64,000 nt of DNA from Chlamydomonas reinhardtii (taxonomy: Eukaryota > Chlorophyta > Chlorophyceae > Chlamydomonadales > Chlamydomonadaceae). Below the pieces are notes generated by a model. It was not told the origin of the DNA. It did no database searches and worked only from the letters and a program-made list of their open reading frames with translations. This document shows, in pieces, positions 57,957 to 64,000 of this stretch; the first letter of the stretch is position 1, and every line of letters begins with the position of its first letter. Location: the NCBI RefSeq assembly GCF_000002595.2, contig NC_057008.1:1944046-2008045 (forward strand), written 5' to 3'. A program made the translations under genes and the position numbers.

Positions 57957-59189
57957 GAGCGTTGCCATTCAGCAGATCAGTGACGAAACGAAAAACCTGA
58001 GCCACAGTTTTATTAGGCAGCAAACGTTGGGACACCCGACTCGCAACCTAGCAGTGCATCAATGTTACACCTGTGAAATGTTTGTTGTTCACTGGCCATA
58101 TGGATGCGAGATTACAATTGAAGGGACAGCCCGACAAGAGGGGGCACACCGTACCCACGCCGCGAGGGACCATCTCCGGCCCAGAGAGAAACACCCACCC
58201 CCTGGTTTGCAGCCGACCTTCATCCTGTTACGTACATGAGTCGAAGCCAAGCCAAAGCCCGCCAGAGCCTCACCGCAACGCAACACTTCAGCATCACTTT
58301 TAGGTCTTTTTGGCGGCAGCACAAACGCAAAACAAGACACGACAGGCCGGTGGTCTGCCGACAGTCCCATCAAACGCAAGTACCACACAAATATCACGTC
58401 CGAAGACGATGTCCTGGCCCGAAGGCCCACCGCAGGGGCACAGCCCCAATGTCTCAAGGCACCGACCGCCGCCGGGACCATGCCACACGCGCACCCTGCA
58501 TACGCACGCGCCTCACCACGGAATACCCACCCGCCTCCATCAAGGGGCCCAACCCACACACAACAGCAGGCGACCGGCCAGAACGACTAGAAAGCAACAG
58601 GTGACGCGAGTGCCGCGGCTCCACTACAGAACTCCGACCGCATAGCTGGCTCGTCAAAGGCAGGCGTACCAAACCTCACAGGGCCCTACCTGCCACCCTG
58701 TAGCCACAAAGAAACCATCAGCCGTCGTGGGGGCTCCGGCCGCGGCCAGCGTAGCAGGCTCGACCCCCACAGAGACAGCAGGCACGCGGGAAAGCGACGA
58801 AACGAGGGCACGGCGACACGCACCACACGGCACAAGGGCGTCCAGGCCCGACAACCTGCACACCACACAACGCAAGGGCAGCGCCCCAACACCAGAAACC
58901 TACTGCCAAGGAGGCAACCCGACCGCCGAGGCGCCACGAGAAGCCGCGACGCATGCAGCAACCGAGGGCGCTCCACGAAGCTTGGCGCCTGGCCACGAGT
59001 GACCGCCAGGGCCAACCGCGACCTGCACTCACAGGAACCACACAAAAGATAGCTACAAGGAAGAACCAGCCCGGCCAACTACGACGAGCGCGGCGGCCGC
59101 CATGGAACTTCGAGCCCAAGTCTCGGCGCTGAGCGCCTGTCTGAACCCCAACCCTGTCTGAACCACGTCTCGGAGAAATACGCCCGGTA

Positions 59190-60672
59190 GCTCGGAATGT
59201 GCCTAATTGCCAGCCTACCCCAATTTGGCCCACTTGCCCGTGCGGCCGCCCCGCACGGATTCAGAGCCTGCCTGAATTAATATTGCACATTTGTATTATA
59301 TTAGTGATATATAAGCACTGGGGGGCCTGTAAGAGGTCGATTCCCGACCGGTCCCCAAAACCGACCCTGCGCGCCCGCCCGATTATTTGGCCCACTCGCC
59401 AGAGCCCACGCCCTGGTCCTCGAAAGCCTCCCCGACCGCCCCATTCTCTGCATATATATTATACCCTAGATGTAGTTGATAGCTCAGCGAGCTCAAATGG
59501 GCAAACGAGGGCGGGCTGCGCCCGGCTCGCCAGCGAAACGTGGGCGGGCTCGCGAGCCCGCCCAGCCGCCCTCTCCAGTCGCCACAGCGCCGCCCAGCAA
59601 GCGCGGAAAATATACATTGTACTCAGAGCGTGCAATCTGGGCAGCGGCGCAAGATTTAAAGCAGCAGCAGCGCGACCATGCCGATGGCGTTCGCAAAAAG
59701 GCGCCATCGATGCACGAGGCGCTGCGCAGCGTCGCAGGCGTTCCTCGCACAACCTTCCGGCACTGGTGGAATGAATACGGGCTGAAGGAGTGCTCGCTGG
59801 AGGAGTGCACTGCGCGCGCCGCGGGAGCCCCTTGGCCGGCGCCGGCGCCGGCCCAGCAGCCCGCGGCGGCCCCAACACCACCACCACAGCCGGCCCCGCT
59901 GCAGCAGCCCACCGCGCCCTCGCCGCAACCGCCAATAGACGTGCAGCCAGGTCTGGACGGAGGGGGGATGGTGTACGTGCGCTCACCCGCTGCTGCTGCC
60001 GCCGTGGCGGCGGCGGCGGCAGCAGCCCGCCGCCGCTCGGCAGCAGGAAGCGGCGGTGGTGATGGCGTCACGGGCGGCGGCCTACAGCGTGAGTCGCCAC
60101 TGTCACCTACCCGCACGTTCATTCATTCAGGACGGACTGAGGGAGACGAGGGCGTGTGGCGTGTGGCGTGGGCGTGGGTAGCGTGGGGGTCGCGTGCGTG
60201 GGGGCTAAACCGAGCCGAACCGGTGGAAAAAGGAACAGACTAATTGCCGGTGCATTTACAATTACAATGGGCAAGCTTTGTACGGTTTGCGCCTGCAAGA
60301 ACGCCTTGCCAGACGACAATTCCCACAACATGTTGAGCATGTAAGCCGCGAAGGTGCACCGAAAACGCTCCCTATCTTGCCCGGACGGTTCAAATAATCC
60401 TCATATGATATTTATAAAGTACCGAAGTCAGCAAATCGCCAGCAGGGATGCCCAAAACGCCTCGCGGCCGGGTGGGCCAAATTGGGGTCGCCCCTCGGTT
60501 TTCCCCCCAAAACCCGGCCCCCAGAATCCACTCGCCCACCGCGCCCTTTTGACCCCCAACCCCTGGAATAATCTTATATAATGTTTACATCAATATTTAG
60601 GCAAGCGTGGGCGCCTAGGAAGCCCTGTAGCGGTCTGGGCCAAAAGTGGGCCAAATATGGCACATTCCGAGC
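59190..60672 (+). mobile_element. TA-flanked DNA transposon with 14-bp terminal inverted repeats
   Basis: Left end GCTCGGAATGTGCC and right end GGCACATTCCGAGC are exact inverted repeats. TA flanks both ends (59188-59189 and 60673-60674). A second inverted word, TTTGGCCCACTT, lies subterminally on both sides at unequal distances. The 1.48 kb size and TA target fit a Tc1/mariner/pogo-type element, probably non-autonomous because no catalytic DDE domain was recognised. It carries the ORF at 59497. Confidence 0.75.
59497..60243 (+). CDS. Helix-turn-helix protein carried by the DNA transposon
   Basis: Starts MGKRGRAAPGSP. A basic N-terminus is followed by TLYSERAIWAAAQDL, then APSMHEALRSVAGVPRTTFR and HWWNEYG. 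The helical spacing and the VP-x-T-T-F-R-x-W core resemble the psq/CENP-B-type DNA-binding domain of pogo-like transposases. The rest is Pro/Ala/Gln low complexity, ending in an Ala tract. A possible splice donor (CAGCGTGAGT) lies at about 60087, so the last ~50 codons may not be coding. No catalytic residues were seen. It may be the DNA-binding part of a transposase. Confidence 0.5.
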   Translation: MGKRGRAAPGSPAKRGRAREPAQPPSPVATAPPSKRGKYTLYSERAIWAAAQDLKQQQRDHADGVRKKAPSMHEALRSVAGVPRTTFRHWWNEYGLKECSLEECTARAAGAPWPAPAPAQQPAAAPTPPPQPAPLQQPTAPSPQPPIDVQPGLDGGGMVYVRSPAAAAAVAAAAAAARRRSAAGSGGGDGVTGGGLQRESPLSPTRTFIHSGRTEGDEGVWRVAWAWVAWGSRAWGLNRAEPVEKGTD

Positions 60673-60811
60673 TAACAGGCGGCAAATATTGGGAACAAAA
60701 GCCAAGGTCGACAACTAAAATGTTGTGCGCCCCCATGCGAGCCAAGGCTCGCGGGCTAGGGGTTGAGCCCTAGAGGCGTATTGTTATGGAGAAAGGCCAT
60801 ATGGCGGGGCT

Positions 60812-63424
60812 CGGAGGCGTTGCTTAATAGTCATCATCGCCACTTCCCTTTTGAATAAAAAGGGTTTATCCCGTGTGTCACATACCGTGAATCGAACATG
60901 GAACTTCCCGTTCGTTCCTTCCCGTATGTTCCATATTCCGCAACGCCTCCATCTCCGATATTTTTTTTTCACGGTATATACCGAGATTGTAATTGTATAC
61001 ATATATATACTGAATTTATGAAGAACTCAAAAGGGACACTAGCGCACCTGCCGCCCACGCGGCCGCCCCGCCCGGTGCGCCGACCATTGCTGGTATTCGC
61101 GTCGTCACGTCAGCGGTGGCCCTGGGCGTCCCATTCACCAATCCGCCAACAATGCCCGCCTTGGACTGGAAGCAACGCACGGAGGAAGCGGCTCGGCGCC
61201 TGGATAAGATCAGCCACATGCAGCTCTCCATGTTCGGGCGCGCCTCCACTGCCACCGCGTATGGTACCCACATGGCCACGTATCACATGGAGCATTCCGG
61301 CTTACCGCCTCCTGAGACGCTGGCCGCCTGGGAGGCGGCAGTGGCCAAGCTGGTTGACCGCAGCCAGGGCCCATCTCAGCACGACCGGCGGCTCACCGGC
61401 GTCCCCGCCCGCCTCTTACCCGGTCACCCTGTGTCTGGGGGGTTTGGGAGTCTTCCCCTGCAGCAGCACATTTATGCACGTTGGGCCAAGCGCGCCGCCA
61501 CCTATGCGAGTGGAGACGGCACTACCCGCCCTGTTGCCGCCCAGGCACCGTGGCAGCGCGTATTTGGGCAGCTGCTCCGCTCCTACCATCCCTGCTTCCG
61601 CCCCATGGCCCTGCTGACGGCTCGCACCAACGGCCCGTGGCTGGGCACCACCTCCCTGCCTCCCGGCCGAACAGTTCAGACAAAATGGAACCTTCGAGAC
61701 GGTGCCCCATGCATGACCGTACAGCATGCAGTTCATGCCCGCCTGGGCGCGCGCCGCCTTGATGTCTATGACAGTGACGAGTAGGAAGGTAGCCCGACGA
61801 CGAATGGCGGGTCAGGCGCAAAGGTCAGGTGGGTGTGGCGCAAAGGTCAGGTTTTTGGCGCCGGAGCTGACTCAGATTAGGCGCTGGCAAGAAAGTCGAA
61901 AATCTAGATAATGTCAATGATCTCGTCCCTGAGTGTGCTGCTTCCCGGTTGTGCGAACCGCAAGCGGGAGCGAAAGCGGCAGGGCGAGGGAGGGCCGAGG
62001 GCGCGGGGGAGGGGGAGGCCAGGGATGGCGGAAAGGGCGGACAGGAGGACAGGCCCGAGCATATAGCTTGATGTAACAGCAACAGCAAATAAGGAAGCAA
62101 TACTTCATACATAATGAGGGCAAAGATGAGGAACCCCAGCAAGCGGGGGGAGAGAGTGTGGGAACTGTACGGTACTTGGGAGGCGGGCATGATTGGGTGA
62201 CGCGGTGAATGGCAAGTAAGAAAGGGCAGGAAAGGAAACGGGCTTAGCCCCCGAACATAGTACTTGGGGCGGGCGATGCTGATGGGCAGTTGGTGGCCGC
62301 GTAGCGCCTCCCCGTAGCCACGCGGGTTTCACTCGGCGCCTGGGCTGAGTCCAGAAATGCCCCCTGCTTGGGGGCACGTATTCTCGTCCGCAGCGCCTCA
62401 GCTTGGGCACACGCTTGCGGCACGGGAGGCCAGGAGCTGGAAGGCGTGAGGGAACTCGCCACCCACGTATGTCTAGCCAGCGTGACGCACACCCCAACCC
62501 GTAATCTCTCGCGATTCCCCGCGCTCAACGGGCTGGGCGTGGGACGAGTCGCACAACACTTCCGCAATGCTCCCTGCGTTCTTTGCCGTGGACTACATTT
62601 GCATCATACACCCTATGCCAGCTGACATGGGCTGCTTTCCTCGCGAACGCGCAAAGGTCAATCCATGGCGAGGCCGCTGCTTACCCCGGCGAACTTATAC
62701 CTTCCATACAAATTAGTGCAATACGCGATGACAAATGATATTGCGATGTGTTCTTGGATTGCGGTGCTTCAGCGTGTGGGCGCGTAACGTTCTTGGGAGG
62801 TGGGAATTCGCGGTCAACTCTTGCAACAGCTCTTTGAAAATTCAATAGTATACGTGCACCCACTTGCTTCATTTGAAAGCGTGTAGGTGCTTCAGTTGAT
62901 CGCGAAAGCTAAGCACGCCGAAAGGTCGCCCCTCGCAAACTTGCTCGCAATTGTAATCGCGCATGCAATTGAAAATTGCCATAGGCTCGTCCTTTCGGGG
63001 CCCCGGCGCGATTATGGGCGCATGTGCAAGTCGGCCTTTCGATTGCACTTGCTCGGCGCCCTCCTTGCGCGCTATCTAGAAAGTCGGGCAATGGGACCCA
63101 GGGTCGGTCGACCTGTCCATCTCGGCTATACACAGGGCAGCATAACAAAGCTGATGACTGTTTCTCCCGTGCTGACCTTTGGCTGGTGCAGCCGCCTGCT
63201 GGGCTGGCGCCGCCGGTGTGGGATGTAGTGTGTTTGGCTGCGCTGTCTGCCCTTGACTCGGGCCGGCAGCAGGTGATTATGACTGGCTTGCGTGTGCGTC
63301 GGGCTCTGACGTCGGCGGAAGTCATGCGCATCAGTGTGTCCGTTATTGCTGATTTCTGGGGCCGGCTGCAATCATATGTCAGTCTCGGCCTCCGCCCGAA
63401 AGCCTGGGCCACGGTGCCTGCGCG
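60812..63424 (+). mobile_element. LINE 3' region, right arm of palindrome
   Basis: Inverted copy of the left arm. 60812-63145 correspond to 57963-55624 with very few differences, and 63276-63424 correspond to 55615-55470. Between them, 63146-63275 encode ADDCFSRADLWLVQPPA and PPVWDVVCLAALSALDSGRQ, the normal L1 linker before the ADFWGRLQSY block, so the right arm is the more complete copy here. After 63424 it diverges from the left arm, which keeps the HPFL end. Confidence 0.72.
61116..61784 (+). pseudogene. LINE RT thumb-region ORF, right copy
   Basis: Same 222-codon frame as 56985-57653. Upstream in frame it continues to about 61043 (APAAHAAAPPGAP), where LINE similarity begins abruptly after AAAAGGGACACTAGC, the point of 5' truncation. 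Confidence 0.65.
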
Positions 63425-64000
63425 AGGTATGGGGGGTTCCCCATGGACCGGAGCGCCCCCCTCATGGGGAGAACCGCATGTACCGGGGCGCCCCCCTCGT
63501 GGGGAGGGCCCTCGGCTCCCCAAAATGTCGTCATCGCGGAACACCGCGCCCGCGCCCTCCACCAGCAGTCCCAGCCCTCCCCCCTTCTCAGGAGGGCTTC
63601 CCATAGCTCCCCGCGGCTCCATGCCTGCTCAGCTCGTGCCCGCTGGTGACGGCGCCGGGCACTCCGATTGGCTTACACCGCCGGCGCCCCACACGGTGCC
63701 TAGTAGTGCCCAGTGTCAGTGCTGCTACAAATCTAAATACAGCACATAAAACGAAGCTCTATTGAACGCCCTTGCTTCTTCTTGCTATCTTGGTGTCCCT
63801 TGCAGTCCCCGGCCGCATGTTAACCGTGTAGGCAGCTAACAAACAATGCATACGATGAATATTAAATTCAACTGAATGAACTACAAATGGCCCGACAGGT
63901 AACCTCATAACTCAAAAGTTATAAGTCGACGCTCGGGCTTGCTAATGTAAATACCCGCAGAAAAGTAAAGCTGCAAAGATCAAGCATGGCCTACACGCTG
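63425..64000. other. Window end, no gene supported
   Basis: An open frame from the LINE tail runs on to 63749 as Pro/Ser-rich sequence with an imperfect ~42 bp direct repeat near 63430-63510 (ACCGG..GCGCCCCCCTC.TGGGGAG). From 63750 the sequence turns AT-rich with no recognisable feature. Confidence 0.45.

Larger units (their letters stand above)
58100..60778 (-). repeat. 1.06 kb family repeat, copy interrupted by a DNA transposon
   Basis: The left part matches 17290 onward (ATGGATGCGAGATTACAATTG...). The right part matches the end of copy 1 (AGCCAAGGTCGACAACTAA, GCGAGCC..GGCTCGC hairpin, GGGCTAGGGGTTGAGCCC). GGCCATATGG occurs at 58094-58103 and again at 60795-60804, a possible target duplication if ~16 bp beyond 60778 belong to the element. 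The host copy is split at 59189 by a TA-flanked transposon. Confidence 0.65.

Overview
The window looks like nuclear DNA of a volvocine green alga (Chlamydomonas or a close relative). It is GC-rich and intron-dense, with alanine/glycine/glutamine homopolymers in its proteins and (AC)n, (GT)n and G-rich arrays in its introns. It carries a ciliary gene (IFT46) and a PAT/Kangaroo-like tyrosine-recombinase retroelement, a type known from volvocine algae. No database search was possible; all gene names rest on motifs read by eye and on splice sites that keep frame.

Left half (1-34.1 kb), six host genes. (1) A minus-strand Dicer/RIG-I-type DEAH helicase gene, cut by the window start, with a PHAX-like RNA-binding segment before the helicase. 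(2) A four-exon bHLH-zipper transcription factor (minus); the end of its last exon and its 3' flank are duplicated about 1.9 kb away. (3) A complete eleven-exon IFT46 gene (minus). (4) A DEDDy 3'-5' exonuclease with a 590-residue low-complexity N-terminus and a C-terminal zinc finger (minus). (5) A YchJ-like SEC-C protein (plus), divergent from gene 4. (6) A single-pass membrane protein built from repeated CUB-like units (minus), convergent with gene 5. A 1.06 kb interspersed repeat sits between genes 3 and 4.

Right half (34.5-64 kb), almost entirely repeats. It begins with a 353 bp TRIM-type LTR element with identical 58 bp LTRs and a 5 bp target duplication. A gene-poor stretch follows, holding an integrase-tail fossil and minisatellites. 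Next is a satellite of 0.82-0.85 kb units, interrupted by an 8.3 kb YR retrotransposon with split direct repeats (A1 - gag - RT/RNase H - YR - B1 A2 - B2). After more satellite and truncated repeats comes an imperfect palindrome of about 8 kb, whose 2.3 kb arms carry the same LINE 3' region in opposite orientations. The palindrome centre holds another copy of the 1.06 kb repeat family, itself interrupted by a 1.5 kb TA-flanked DNA transposon with a helix-turn-helix ORF.

Two 100-N gaps (44135-44234 and 49477-49576) are flanked by exact or near-exact duplications, so part of the local structure is probably assembly artefact. No CRISPR array, tRNA or rRNA gene was seen.
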